Origin: Linum tenue
Lineage: Eukaryota; Streptophyta; Magnoliopsida; Malpighiales; Linaceae
Assembly (NCBI GenBank): GCA_946122785.1
Contig: CAMGYJ010000011.1
Span: 17,732,001 to 17,796,000, forward strand
Direction of reading: 5' to 3'
DNA length: 64,000 nucleotides
Shown in pieces: positions 1 through 11,225 of the stretch. Each line of letters starts with the position of its first letter. Within the stretch, counting starts at the first letter, position 1. The notes below the pieces were generated by a model, which saw only the letters and a list, made by a program, of their open reading frames with translations, had not been told where the DNA came from and searched no databases. A program made the position numbers and the translations under genes.

Positions 1-494
1 CGCATTGTTGGAAAACCAAAGACCGGAAAACGAAACCTTGGATCCGACGAAGCGATTAACCAATTTTTATTCAGAAAGAGGTGCGGCAGTCGGGAGAAAG
101 GTTGTTTGCCACTTGTCGGCGAAATTCCGATGAGGAAAGAATCAGCGAAGAAAAGGAGGAGCGGCGGCAGCTGCGGTTGCAAATGGCGAGCCGATCCTGA
201 TTTTGGACTTGGTGGAAGTTCAAACTTGGATCGACGACGAGTAATTAGTAATTACCGGTTAAGAGTTACGGCGGGCTCAGCTAAGATCAATAAAGTTTCA
301 ACGACGGGCCCAAGGGCCTTACTTTTACTTAATTAGAGCCCATATTAAAGTTATCCATAACAAAAAGCCCATTAGAAATAGGCCAATACTATGGTGCCGC
401 TATTAAAAGTGCGGCACCGGTGCAGCCAACTCTTATTGGTCCACGTTGGCGGTGGGAAGCTGATGAGGCGATGGTTGAATTTGTGAAAAGCCTG
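1..494 (-). promoter_or_regulatory. possible leftward promoter and 5' leader of a gene outside the window
   Basis: The stretch is richer in G+C than what follows. Read on the minus strand it ends in a candidate ATG at 5-3, at the window edge. Several GGCCC/TGGGC-type motifs occur near 305-385; such site II-like motifs are common upstream of plant housekeeping genes. No ORF can be assigned, because only two bases of coding sequence would remain. This is an inference from composition and motifs. The stretch could equally be plain intergenic DNA. Confidence 0.22.
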
Positions 495-502
495 CCCAAA
501 AC

Positions 503-1793
503 TAGAGGTGTCAATTGGGCGGGTTGGGTCGGGTTTGGATTGGGTCTAACCGGGTTGGGTTCAATCGAGTTGCGAGTTCAATCGGGTCGGTTTCAATTTG
601 GATCGAGTGTAATTGGGTTTCAGGTCAATTGGGCTACGAGTCAATAAGGTCACTGGTCAATTAGGTTACGGATCGGGTCGGGTTACGGGTGCATCAAATT
701 ACGTGTTTATTGGATTGCGGGTTCATTCGGGTTTGGTCAGGTCGATTATGGGTTATTCGGGTCAACCCATTCGATCATTTACTTCTTGACAGAAAATAAT
801 GTTTTACATACTACCAATATATGAATATAAATTGTAGGTAATGACACAAAATTTAAGAAAATGATAATATGATAATATTTTACACATACAAATTAAATAT
901 CCATTATGTTAGTATAAAAATTAAATATAAATAAAAGGTAGACTATATGCTTATATATCTCGAAATGAATCGTCTTAATTAAATATAGTATGAACTAGAT
1001 GTGTGTCTCTTTATTTCCACGAAGACTTATGAACATCATTACGAATCACCCACTTATATATCTTCACAATTTTTATATATTCACGGTAACATCTCATCCT
1101 AAAACTCATGGGTCGAACAAGGGTTCGCTCAAATATGATATTATCATCTAGTTCGAATCGTCGATTTCTTAATTTATAAAAAATAAATAAAATCAACAAA
1201 AAGTTGAGAATGAAGTAAAAAGGGTAAACTATGCACTTATATATCTTGATAGGGATCATTGATTTTGGGAATTTCATTGATTTTCAAGGGTTGTTTTTTT
1301 TAATATAGTTATGGGTGGTGCAGATACGAATTTGTGTCCAACTCTTCCTATTATCTTCAAAAATTTATCCTTTGAATTTCATAAAATAAAAAATGAATGA
1401 AAAGATATTTCATATATTATTATTATTTTAAAAATTAAATATTTAAGAAAAAACCTCAATTTATACCATCAATTCTACAAATAATTTTCAATTATTATGA
1501 GAACAACCGTTCTTTCTTGATAAATTTAAAAATATAATAATGTATACATTGAATTTTTGTACAAGCATTCGGGTCAAATGGGTTATTCGGGTTATTTGGG
1601 TTATGAATCATTCGGGTTATAGATGGGTTGGATCGGATAACGAGTTCATCGAATTATGAGTTGATCGGATTACAGATCAATTGGTTTTGGGTTACGGGCG
1701 AGTTTCGGATAGTTGACTTTTTGTCAAATCGAGTTACGGACGGATTGTGGCTCGGATGAGTTAGTCGAGTCGGATTCAATTTTGACAGCTCTA
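503..1793. mobile_element. non-autonomous hAT-like element with perfect 8-bp target duplication
   Basis: The left end begins TAGAGGTGTCAA and the right end is its imperfect reverse complement (TTGACAGCTCTA). The 8-bp sequence CCCAAAAC directly flanks both sides, at 495-502 and 1794-1801, which is diagnostic of hAT insertion. Both subterminal regions (about 515-780 and 1565-1770) are dense in GGGTT/CGGGT-type short repeats, the usual layout of transposase-binding subterminal repeats. The centre (about 785-1560) is AT-rich and has no transposase ORF, so the element would need a helper in trans. Confidence 0.85.
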
Positions 1794-1801
1794 CCCAAAA
1801 C

Positions 1802-2857
1802 CCATTGTCCATGAACCTACTCCATGTCGGGTGCATCCAAGCTGACCAAGAATATTTCTTTCCGTTTTATTTTAACTTTTTATTCATGATAACAATAAAA
1901 TTAAATTTATTTTGTTTTTGTCAATAAGAAAAAAATCCCAAATGTCGCCTCACTGTCTTCTTCCTCCCAGATTTCTTATGTAAAAAAAAAGAATTTGCAG
2001 GAACAAATCCCTTCTTCTCTCATCTCTATCTAAAGCGATGATCTTGATCTTTTGGGCATGTTCCTTTTTTCAGTGTTGGGTCAATGGTTAATTGTATCAA
2101 GTAGCAGGAATGAAGATAACTAACAGGAAACCGCATTGGTCGACGGTGGCGCAGTGAGGAACTCCATCCTTATTTCCAAGGCGTTTAATCAGATCCAACA
2201 TCGGCAAAATGCTGATTCATATCTCATCAAGCCACCGCGACGCACGACCCGAGCTTGACTTGGTTGAAGCAGGTCGCCCCTTCTGTTGGGCAGTAGAGCA
2301 ATTCGACAAAGAGGAGAACCGGCGGAACGAGGGATTCGAATATGCAATTATTTTATGTTACAGAAGAATTCTAGGAGTAGGAAGACGTTGGTATAGGAGA
2401 TTGAATCGGCGGCTCAAAGGTTTGTCGGAATTGTTGGTGCTTAGTTTGACCTTGACGAAGGGAGAGGTTGAGAGAGAAGACACAATTCTCTGTATTTCTT
2501 TTCAACCTCTCACCGTAAAAAATTATATAAAAAAATAGATTGAACATTTTACCAAAACCTAAAATGATAAACGAATTTCTGGTCAGTTGGGCGGTTGCGA
2601 AAGGATTCAACCGAGTTTGAGTATGCTCCATTTGAGTTGGTTTATAATTCTGCTATTGCCACGTTGAATGATAGGAATTGGCTACATTGGTGCCCCATAT
2701 TTAACAGCGAGACCGTAGTATTGGCCTACATCCAATAGTCGATGGGTTCTTTGTAACCCGGGATCGGTTCTTACCTCTTTTTAAGAGTGATCGTTTGGCA
2801 AAAAAAAAAAAAAATCAACATACTCTAATGTGAGTATTATCCCCAACAGTAATTTTA
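1802..2857. other. unassigned intergenic sequence
   Basis: There is no recognisable gene. Short ORFs around 2209-2631 overlap on both strands and resemble no family I know. An A-run lies at about 2801-2815, just before a MITE. The sequence may be decayed mobile-element DNA. Confidence 0.3.
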
Positions 2858-3278
2858 CATACCGTTTGGTATAAATGAATTCTATAAATTTTGAGGAATT
2901 CATTTGGAAATGAAACATTTTTGCGTTTGATATTTAAAATAATTCATTTTCAATTCTAAAATTTGAATTCTATGGAATTGGAACTAGTTATAGCAATTCT
3001 GAGGAATTGAGATTGAATTTCCAAATGAATTCCACAAGTATTTACTAATTATAATCGAATGACATAATTATCCTCTTTTATTAACTAAATTACTTATACA
3101 TATGGCATACCAAACACAAGTATTCATTTGACAATGAATTCTACAATGCAATTCATTTTATTTCTAAAGATTTGAATATGACATACCAAACACAAGATTT
3201 TATTTGACAATGAATTCTACACGGTAATTTATTTTATAATGAAATTAATTCTTTATTCATTTGTTACCAAACGGTCTG
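2858..3278. mobile_element. PIF/Harbinger-type MITE with TTA target duplication
   Basis: Terminal inverted repeats CATACCGTTTGGTA (left) and TACCAAACGGTCTG (right) differ at one position. TTA flanks both ends, at 2855-2857 and 3279-3281, the 3-bp target typical of Tourist-like MITEs. The interior is AT-rich, repeats an AATGAATTC-like word many times on both strands, and has no ORF. Length is 421 bp. Confidence 0.75.
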
Positions 3279-3326
3279 TTAATCTCTCTTCAATCTCCCC
3301 CAATACTTCTGCAACCTTAATATGTC

Positions 3327-4435
3327 GGGCTAAGCAGGTGACTAAGGGGGTCCCTTAGTCACATGACTAAGCCAATCTCAACCACTGAAACTCATTAAAA
3401 TCTAATGGTTCAAATTTATCTAGTTTAATGAAGGATAAGGTGGTAATTACATAATTTAATTATTTAACACTTAAAATAAATAAAACATCACAGTTGTCCC
3501 TTCATCCTCCCGCCGCGGGTTCTTTGCTGGGGAATTCTCCGACGAAGGAGGCTAGCTTTATCTTGCAATCTCCCCACTTTAGCCCCACTTTGGAGAGAGA
3601 TATCGGAGGATAATTTTCCGCCGACCAGAGAGACTTTCCGACGACTAGCGACGACGGAGAAGGATTTCCCGGCAACAATGTTGGATTTTTGATGTTTTTT
3701 GACCTATTTTGTAATGTTTGTATCGATTCGGCTTGTTTCGTTTATCATTCTTGTTATTTTTAGTGACATTTTGTACAGTTAGTATGATTTGTACTGTTTG
3801 TCATTTTTTTTTGTAATGTTTCTACGGTTTGTTATTTTGTAATGTTTGTAAGCTTTGTTATTTTTGTGCATCATGCTTATCATTTTTGTCAACCATGTTT
3901 GTAATGTTTTTTATGTCTAAAACCTGGTTGACTTTTGGATGGAACTCCTCTATATAGGGATGGAGCCTCCAAAGTGAACCCGGGTGTTGTTTCCAGTTTG
4001 TATGGATTGTCGATTTAGTTTGTCATTTTTGTCCACCATGTTCGTAATGTTTGTATGTCTAAAAAAACATCGGGCTGACTTTGGGACGGATCCCTCTATA
4101 TAGGGATGGAGCCTCCAAAGTCAACCCGATTGTTTTTTCTCTTTTGTATGGTTTGTATTGTTTGTCGGTCCAGTTTGTACAGTTCATACGTTTGTAATGT
4201 TTGTATATCTGTTTGTATGTTTTGTCGTTGTAGTTTGTACTGCTTGTATGGTTTGTATTGATTGTAAGTCCGGTTTGTATACTTCATAATTTTTCATAAT
4301 ACCCAAACTACCCCTGTCATTAATAAAATAGCCCTTCCCACTTTTTAACCGTCAGATTGATGTGTCCAGATCTAAGGGTTGGGAGGGGCTTAGTTAAGTG
4401 ACTAAGCACCCCCCTTAGTCACAGGATCCGGACCC
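3327..4435. mobile_element. non-autonomous Mutator-like (MULE) element
   Basis: Long inverted ends share GTGACTAAGGGGG and CTTAGTCAC blocks over roughly 50 bp. The 9-bp sequences TAATATGTC (3318-3326) and TAATATGCC (4436-4444) flank the element with one mismatch; 9 bp is the target length of Mutator-like elements. The interior has no transposase. It contains two diverged copies of a block of about 130 bp (around 3860-3985 and 4010-4130), each with CTATATAGGGATGGAGCCTC, followed by TTTGTA-rich low-complexity sequence. The element sits just beyond the 3' end of the DsPTP1-like gene. Confidence 0.75.
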
Positions 4436-4504
4436 TAATATGCCGCCTCATTGTGTCAGAACAAGCTTTTCCAATTCTGCAGAGATCATCCAAACCCATA
4501 CTTA

Positions 4505-4664
4505 TCAGGACGATGAACCTTGAAGAGATCGCTCATACTCTTGAAGCTGCAAGACGAAGCCAGAATTCGGAAATGCTTGAGGTATCCTCGACTTCACATG
4601 TTCTAGAGCTTGAGATACTTGCATCCCATGCTTCTTCATCGGGTAGGCAAAAACAATGGTGGCA
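4505..4664 (-). pseudogene. DSPTP1: DsPTP1-like terminal exon
   Basis: A polypyrimidine tract and CAG acceptor at about 4680-4665 precede 52 codons and a TGA stop. The peptide (ATIVFAYPMKKHGM...HVKSR...LQLQEYERSLQ) is the conserved C-terminal helix region of plant DsPTP1. The usual AYLMKK reads AYPMKK here. Confidence 0.72.
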
Positions 4665-4739
4665 CTGGGAAAAAAAGAAGAGCCCGAATGATCTTGAATC
4701 GTATTGTTCGAAACTAAAACTATTGCATACAATTCGTTA

Positions 4740-4751
4740 TGGTATCAGAGC
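4740..4751 (+). other. copia primer-binding site (initiator Met tRNA)
   Basis: TGGTATCAGAGC, complementary to the 3' end of plant initiator tRNA-Met, immediately follows the truncated 5' LTR. Confidence 0.85.
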
Positions 4752-5080
4752 TGTGAGCAATGTAGTCAAAAGCGAGTTTCTACGTAGAAACGTTTTGGTG
4801 ATCTAGAAGCGTAAAATCGTAAGTTTTTAAGTTTTAAAGCGGAGTTTTTAACTGCACAAGTTATAAAAACTAAGATTTTGTGTAGAAGTGTTTTAGTGAC
4901 CTAGAAACGTAAAATCGTAAGTTTTTAAGTTTTAAAGCGCGATTTTGACTACATTGGCTGTGAGAACTCTAGGGACTCCAACAGACTCCAACAGGATCAC
5001 GAACGCCGAACAATGGCAGCAGCGGAAGTGGAACAACATCAACTACCAGTTTCAGATTTGGCACATTTGACCAGAACCAG

Positions 5081-5821
5081 ATGCAACCAGAGACCATTGT
5101 TTTCGGTAACCCCTACTACCTTAACCCAAATGAGAACATGGCTCAGTCCTTGGTTGCAGAACCTTTCGATGGTACCAACTATGTGGTATGGAGTAGATCT
5201 ATGCTTGTGGTGTTGAAAACAAAGAACAAAGTTGGTTTTGTAGATGGGTCAATTCTCATTCCTCCTAGGGACTTAGATCTGTTTGGTATATGGGATGCTT
5301 GTAACACGGTTGTCCCATGTTGGCTTCAAAATCCCATGACTAAAGAGCTTAGAAGATCTGTACTGAATCATAGTAGCTCCAAGGCTTTGTGGGGTGAACT
5401 CAAGAGGCGGTTTGGCCAAGCTAATGTCCTGAGGATTGCCTATTTAGAGGATGAGATTCAAGCGTGTAAACAAGGTTCTAGAACAATCAACCAATGCTAC
5501 ACAGAAATAAAAGGGTTGTGGAATGAATATGTTGAGTTTTCTCCTATTACTCCTTGCAACTGTGCACCTGGAAACCCCATTCCATGTGCAGCTGTTGCTG
5601 CTTTTGTGCAAAAGCAGGAAACAAACTATCTGATTAAGTTTCTAAAGGGGAATTAATCCTAATTATGAGGTCATCAAGACACAACTATTGTTGCAAAAGC
5701 CCCTACCAACAGTTTCTGCTGCAGTGGATGATCTATTGCAGCATGAGCAGAAGTTAAAGGTTGATGCAACAATGGGAGGAAAGAAGGGTCAAACTCTGGC
5801 CTTGGCAGTGGGTGGTAGTAA
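5081..5821 (+). pseudogene. copia gag (capsid/UBN2-type), broken
   Basis: The frame from ATG 5081 encodes a copia Gag with the conserved FDGTNYVVWSRSM start, a WDACN...W block and the LW.EL..RF motif region. A stop at 5654-5656 interrupts it after LIKFLKGN. The same frame continues as recognisable Gag (QKPLPTVSAAVDDLLQHEQ) until the insertion at 5822. The zinc knuckle that should follow appears at about 9690, after the insertion. The gene is not functional. Confidence 0.8.
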
Positions 5822-8800
5822 TGGTGGTGGTTGTCGCAACCGTCCCTCCGGGGGTCCGATGTCGTCGTGGTCGCGTTGGCATTTTTGGGAGTCGCCATCG
5901 ATCTTACTTGGAGTGGATCGAACACTCTTCGAATCATATCTAATCTCAGGGTCAGAACCGACATATGGTCTGCGGTTAAGAGATTCGAGTTCGGGAGTAC
6001 GGTTACGTGTGAGGAAGTGAAATCACACCCCACAACGCCTTAAATCGGTACTACTTAAGTTGATAAGTTTTTATATGTGTTGGGTGTATTTTAGTAATAA
6101 TTTTATATTTTTGGGGTACCAATGGACCATTACTATATTGCTATTTCAAATGGTATAATTTGACTAAACGTCCATTGACGTATTAGTTTACGATTAGGTA
6201 TTTTAGGTATTTTTAGGGCCTTACTGCACCACTAAATAAATTAAATCGTACTAGTTGTAATTTAATTATACGCCCGTCGATGTAAAATTAAAGATAAGGT
6301 TAGTTGATTAGTTGGACTCGAATCTTATCGGTTGCCTACGTATCTGTAACACAGGATCAAAGTCCACGTAGTTCGTTTGGACTTTGATAATTTTAAATAA
6401 AATTATTATCACGTTCCGCTGATCGTGGTTTTCGTATCAAAATTTATTGCTAATAATACTTAAGTTGATATTATGAAATTATGAAAATATAATATAAGGA
6501 TTTCAGTTATTAAAAGGAGATTTGATTCGATGTATTAGAGAAGACCCGATTTTGGTCTTTCCCTCTCTCTCTCTCGAGGGACTCCTCTCGTCTCTCCTCT
6601 CTAATCCTCTCGTGTCTCGACCGCGGTCGGCCACACAAATCTAGCCGGGTATCCTAATCGACCTTGAAAGCGGAGTTGATCCAGGTAAACTCGACATGCA
6701 TGCTTTTTGGTTTCTATTTTTTGGATTATGATTGGGTTTCTACTTATTTTTCTGGATTTTTGATTTTTATGCGAGGGGAAAGGGAGGTCGACGACCCTCA
6801 GGCTTCAGATCGACAAAAAAAAAAACGATTTGGGTAAGATTCTTACCTTGCATGTAGGTTTTTTCTGGGTTTCTACTTAAAAAAAGAATTCTGATTAGTT
6901 TTTTTTTTTTTGTTTTTGTTATTGTTTGTGCGAGGGGGGAAGAAAGCCAGGAGGAGACCTTCAGACCGAGGGGCGATTAATCGGTAGGCTCGGATTTGAT
7001 CTTTTTCATTTTGGTTTATCGGTCTACTTTATTTGGGAATATGATTTTGTTATATTTTTTGTGTTTTGATTTGGTTTTTCTATTTTCGGCTTCGGATCTA
7101 CTACGCAGCGACGGGGAGTCAACGGCGACGAGTTTATTTTCGCCGGCGGTGACAGAAAGTGGACCGCTAGAGGCACATAGGCGATTTGGGTAAGTTTGTT
7201 TTCTGAGTTTTTTTTCGTGTTTTTAAACTTGAAGGACTCTGACTATCGAACTTGATTTATTGCAGGTTTTGGGAGCAAAGAAGTCTAGGTGAGGTCTACT
7301 AAGACTCTTGAGAAATTTAACTAAATTTTTTTGGATTATATGGCTATAGACTAAATGATTTGTGAACCTGAATACTAAAAAAATTGGTTGTGTGTATTCT
7401 GGAATTATAATTATTGGTGGATTTGATCTGTGGTATTAGATCTAGCTCTAGATACTCTTGAGGGGTATCTATTTGGGAAGTGAGAATAACACAGTCTGGT
7501 TCCTGGATTTGGAAGCAAGTGTTGAAGGTCAGACCCTGGTTACGATTTAGAATGGATGGGGTGCATGGCTATGTGACTTGGCTGGGAAGGCGGATGGATA
7601 AATACTCAGTCTCTATTGTATGGGACACTATCAGGAGGAGGCAGCCTTGTGTTGACTGGTGGAAAGTTGTTTGGAACAAATTTGGGGTTCCTAGGAATAG
7701 TGTTCAGGTCTGGCTGATTATCATGGATCGACTCCCTACCAGAGACAAGCTCAAAAAATGGGGGGTTGTTAATGATAGCACCTGTGTGTTTTGCAGGGCA
7801 GCAAAGGAGTCTCGGGATCATCTTTTCTGTGGTGTGATTGAAGCTTTGATCTGGTGTTGGTATATTAGTGCGGTTTGGAAGGAAAGATGTAGAAGGGTTT
7901 TTGGTGAACACCAGTATGCTGCTGGTGTATTGGCAGAGCAGCTCAAGGAGGATATTAGGCTGTACACTGTGGCACGACCTGAATTCCAACTCCTCTTGAG
8001 CAAAACTGTTTCTTGTTGTAGCTGTTTAGCAGTGTAGGAGTTTTTGTTTTGTTTGGTATTTTCCTTGTAAAGGACTGATGTGGGCTCTTTGCCTGTGTGT
8101 TTTTTCGATCTCTTGTGCTGGTTAAAGCAAAGAGTGAGCTTTAATGGTAAAGATAACTTACCGGAAAAAAAAGTTAGAAAAGAAAAGTTTTCTGAACTAG
8201 AAATTTAATTAACATACTCCAAATTGTTAGTTTTGGCGATTGCAAATCACGACCTCTACCCGTGATTTGCTAGACTGGGTACTATAAATCATTGCTACTG
8301 CTTATGATTTTGGGTAGATTATGAACTCTAAAATGCGTTTATTGCTTGTGATTTTACTGAACTATGGTTGATAGTTGATTTGTGAATGTGAAGTTTATTA
8401 TGCTAGAGAGATTTTGGTTGGATCTGAATCCGTACTAATTTATAAGGTTTCAAAATGAAAAAAGGGTTTTGGATTATTCATACGACCTTGTCGATTTCGT
8501 GGTGTTCTAATATTTGGGTTTGGTTATGGTATGACGGGTATGGAATTTATATGTGTTTATGGATATGGTAGGATGGATATGGAATTTCTATGCATTTATG
8601 GATATGTGGCACAAATGGTAGTTTTAGAGGGAAAGCGATTAACCACTATAATAACCACCATAGATAGAAAACGCTTAAATAAATTTAAGCATAATCTGAA
8701 TATGTAGTGTCTAATCAATACTAGTAGATGGGAAACAACAATAACAAACTTAAATACATAAACCGCTTGAATGGAAATGAGTAAACAGATAAGATAGTAT

Positions 8801-9646
8801 GACAGATTGACACTAAAGATGTAATTGGAAAGGAAGGAATTCAAGTACGAAGCAAAATTTGATTATGTAAAGACTAGTAGTTACTAGGCTAACCTGGTGC
8901 AATTCTTGCTTGAGAATACTCCTCTTTCTTTTGTAATCTCCAGATCTCTCAGAGTATAGACAAAGAGCTCATTTAAAGCATACCAAACCGCCACGTGTCA
9001 CTATATCATTCGTTCATTTTTTTTTTTACTTTGAAGAGTGTGCCTGGTTGGCTGGATAAGATATGGTCAGACCGAATTAGTCAAGGTCGGTTTATGGTTG
9101 GTTTTTGTTGGGCCGAGTTGGGCCTGTTTGGTTTTGGGCCGAGTTGGACTTGCCCTTTGGGCTTTAGTTTGAGAACTGACTGGTTTTTCTTTTCTTTTGC
9201 AGGTTGGTTTCGCTTTCGGCCCAAAGAAATAGCAAAAAGACCTAGTCTTGATATGATTGGTGCCCCAAATTTTGTAGAGTTAGCATTAGTCATTGTAATT
9301 AATTGTAATTCTTGCTTTATTTAGAAGTCATTACCTAAGTTGTACGATAATAAAGCTCATTCCACTATTCAATTTGTCTCATTTCAAATACCGAATCCAA
9401 ATCCAAACTCGAGAATTTATATTTAAGATTTGCCACTGCTAATCTTAACTTAAACCTATCCTATCTTAACTAATTATGCCCTAGAATCGACTAGGAGCAA
9501 ATTTGATAATTGTTGATTCATATTGACTTGCAACGGCTAGTCTCAACCAAACTATCTTCAGTTTCCTTTTTTAAATATAATCGTAGTACGATGTTAATAA
9601 TTATTTTCAATAAAACGATTATCCCGGAAAAAATGTGGTGTCTACA
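5822..9646. mobile_element. 3.8 kb insertion in copia gag, probable LTR-type element of unknown family
   Basis: The Gag frame GGS|DNQKDSG is split here. The insert begins TGGTGGTGG and ends GTGTCTACA, so it has TG...CA ends. It is flanked by GTAA (5818-5821) and GTGA (9647-9650), a 4-5 bp target duplication with one mismatch. The first 600 bp (GTCGCAACC..., GC-rich) and the last 300 bp (AT-rich) do not form an obvious LTR pair, and I see no gag or pol. A CT-rich leader-like stretch with several GT/AG-like sites lies at 6540-7300. A LINE 3' fragment occupies about 7441-8173. 8174-9646 has no gene I can recognise. Confidence 0.55.
7441..8173 (+). mobile_element. 5'-truncated LINE (L1-type) 3' end with zf-RVT domain
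   Basis: The ORF ending at 8037 encodes the zinc-binding domain found after the reverse transcriptase in plant LINEs. It has the pattern VDWWKVVWNKFGVPR...VWLIIMDRLPTRDKL..WG..., a C..C pair (CVFCRAAKESRDHLF) and the C-terminal VWKERCRRVFGE. A 3' UTR of about 130 bp and an A-run at 8165-8173 follow. The reverse transcriptase and endonuclease are absent, as expected for a 5'-truncated insertion. I could not define target duplications. Confidence 0.7.
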
Positions 9647-10355
9647 GTGATAATCAAAAGGACTCTGGAGAGGGCAGGAAAAGGAAGTTTTGTAGGTTTT
9701 GCAAGATGAACAATCACACTATTGAAGATTATTGGAACCTGAAGAGAAAACAAGAGATGCATAAAGAGAATGGGGTAATGGAGGATCTCACTCAAGTTCC
9801 AATTCTAACTCAGTAGTCCAAGGTTTGCTGGATCCATATCACAAGGAATTAGCAGGGAATGTTCAGTGTGCTTAATGAAGGTAAGAACCAGGTTCCACTT
9901 GCATTTACACTAGAGGAAATGACAAGACTCAGGTACTTACTGCAAACTGGTGCTAACAATAGTCCTTCATCACCCACCTCCCCATTCATTAACCATCAAG
10001 CCTACTCAGCATCTCTATACCCTAACTCCCTACCAAACTTTTCAGGTAAACAAGTTTTGTCATATTTTCAGAATAGCAAAACTAATGACCATAGTTTATG
10101 GATAGTTGACACTGGTACATCATACCATATTGCTTGTAACCTGAACCTATTTTGTCACTATAGACCAGTTAAGGACACCTTTGTTTACCTTCCCAACTGT
10201 ACCAAAGTCATAGTTACCTTTGTGGGCACAGTTTAATTGTCATGTGGTTTAACATTGCATGATGTTCTCTTAGTCCCAAATTATTCCTTCAACCTCATCT
10301 CAGTTAGTAAACTTACACGTGACTATCCTTTTTCCTTACTTTTTCTTTCTGATAA
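9647..10355 (+). pseudogene. copia zinc knuckle and aspartic protease remnant
   Basis: After the insertion the Gag frame resumes with a CCHC knuckle in which the last Cys is Tyr (CRFCKMNNHTIEDY at about 9689-9730). A protease follows with WIVDTGTSYHI at about 10100, the copia DT/SG active site. The segment LVPNYSFNLISVSKL at about 10273-10315 is the conserved region before the integrase. Stops and frameshifts interrupt it, and the integrase core is missing. Confidence 0.75.
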
Positions 10356-11225
10356 ATGAAGGTGTTTGGATGTTTGTGTTATGCCAACACCTTAGCTCAT
10401 GGCAGGACAAAGTTTGCCCCACGAGCAAGACATTGTGTGTTCTTAGGGATGGCAGTTGGTAGGGGTGGAAATCGGTACGGTATAGGTATCCCAATACCAA
10501 ATACTAAAATCCCGAATATCGAATTACACCCTAAAATCAATCCCAATCTCATTCCCTAAATAATTTCGGTATCCCAATTCCAATCCCTAAATATTTTGGT
10601 ATCCCAATCGATACCTCGGTATCCCAATTGGTATTATCGAATAAAAAATTAATTACCTTTGCAATTAATAATTAAATATATAAATTAGATTTTATTGTTT
10701 AATTTATGGCAAAGAGACTAAGCAAAGAGTCTTGAGTTGCCTAGAGCTAACATCTCAAGTTCTTGTACTTGATAATTTTTAATTTGACAAATTTGAGATT
10801 GAGAGACGACTAATACTAGTTTGAAATAGTGATGTAATGATTTATGTATAATTAAATGGCACTCTTGGTGGTTGAGGGTCGCATAGTAGTGAATGATATA
10901 GTGTAGTTGAGAGGATAAAATACACACTAGCTTATACTTCGGTATTGATCGGTATTTCGGTATATACCGATCCCAATCCCGTAATCTCTAATACCGAATA
11001 AAAATTGAAATTCAATCCTAATCCCAATCCCACGAAATAATACGTGTATTCGGTAATACCAAATATAAAAAAATTTGATACAGTATTCGGTATATCCCAA
11101 ATACCGGTACCAAACTTCCAGCCCTACTAGTTGGGATCAAAGGCTACAATGTTTTGGATATCCATTAAAAGAAGGTTTTCATATTTCGAGATGTCTCATT
11201 TTATGAAAACATTATCCCTTTTAAA
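10356..11225 (+). pseudogene. copia integrase C-terminal remnant, split by a hAT-like element
   Basis: KVFGCLCYANTLAHGRTKFAPRARHCVFLG is present up to 10459 in two conserved blocks (VFGC.CYA and RHCVFLG). The next residues, GIKGYNV...VFIFRDVSF, appear after the hAT-like insertion at 11135-11220. The catalytic core of integrase (about 250-300 residues) is deleted just upstream of 10356. Confidence 0.75.
10460..11126. mobile_element. non-autonomous hAT-like element in the copia integrase
   Basis: The left end TAGGGGTGGAAATCGGTAC and the right end (reverse complement TAGGGCTGGAAG) are imperfect inverted repeats. The flanks GCAGTTGG (10452-10459) and CTAGTTGG (11127-11134) match at six of eight positions. 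Removing the insert restores the conserved FLGMAVGIKGY reading, which fixes the boundaries. Both subterminal regions are packed with CGGTAT/GGTATCCCAA-type repeats. There is no transposase ORF. Confidence 0.8.

Noticed and set aside
4740..4751. tRNA-derived sequence
   Set aside because: Only the 12 bases of a primer-binding site are present, with no tRNA structure around them. The same holds at 21936 and 18594.
4453..4806. Plus-strand ORF that might be the copia 5' LTR or a small gene
   Set aside because: It is antisense to the DsPTP1-like terminal exon, whose minus-strand translation matches the family with proper splice phase. Only its last 50 bases or so are LTR.
5674..6043. Overlapping ORFs on both strands at the start of the 5.8 kb insertion
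   Set aside because: They cross the junction between Gag and the insert and show no family similarity. They are explained by GC-rich sequence.
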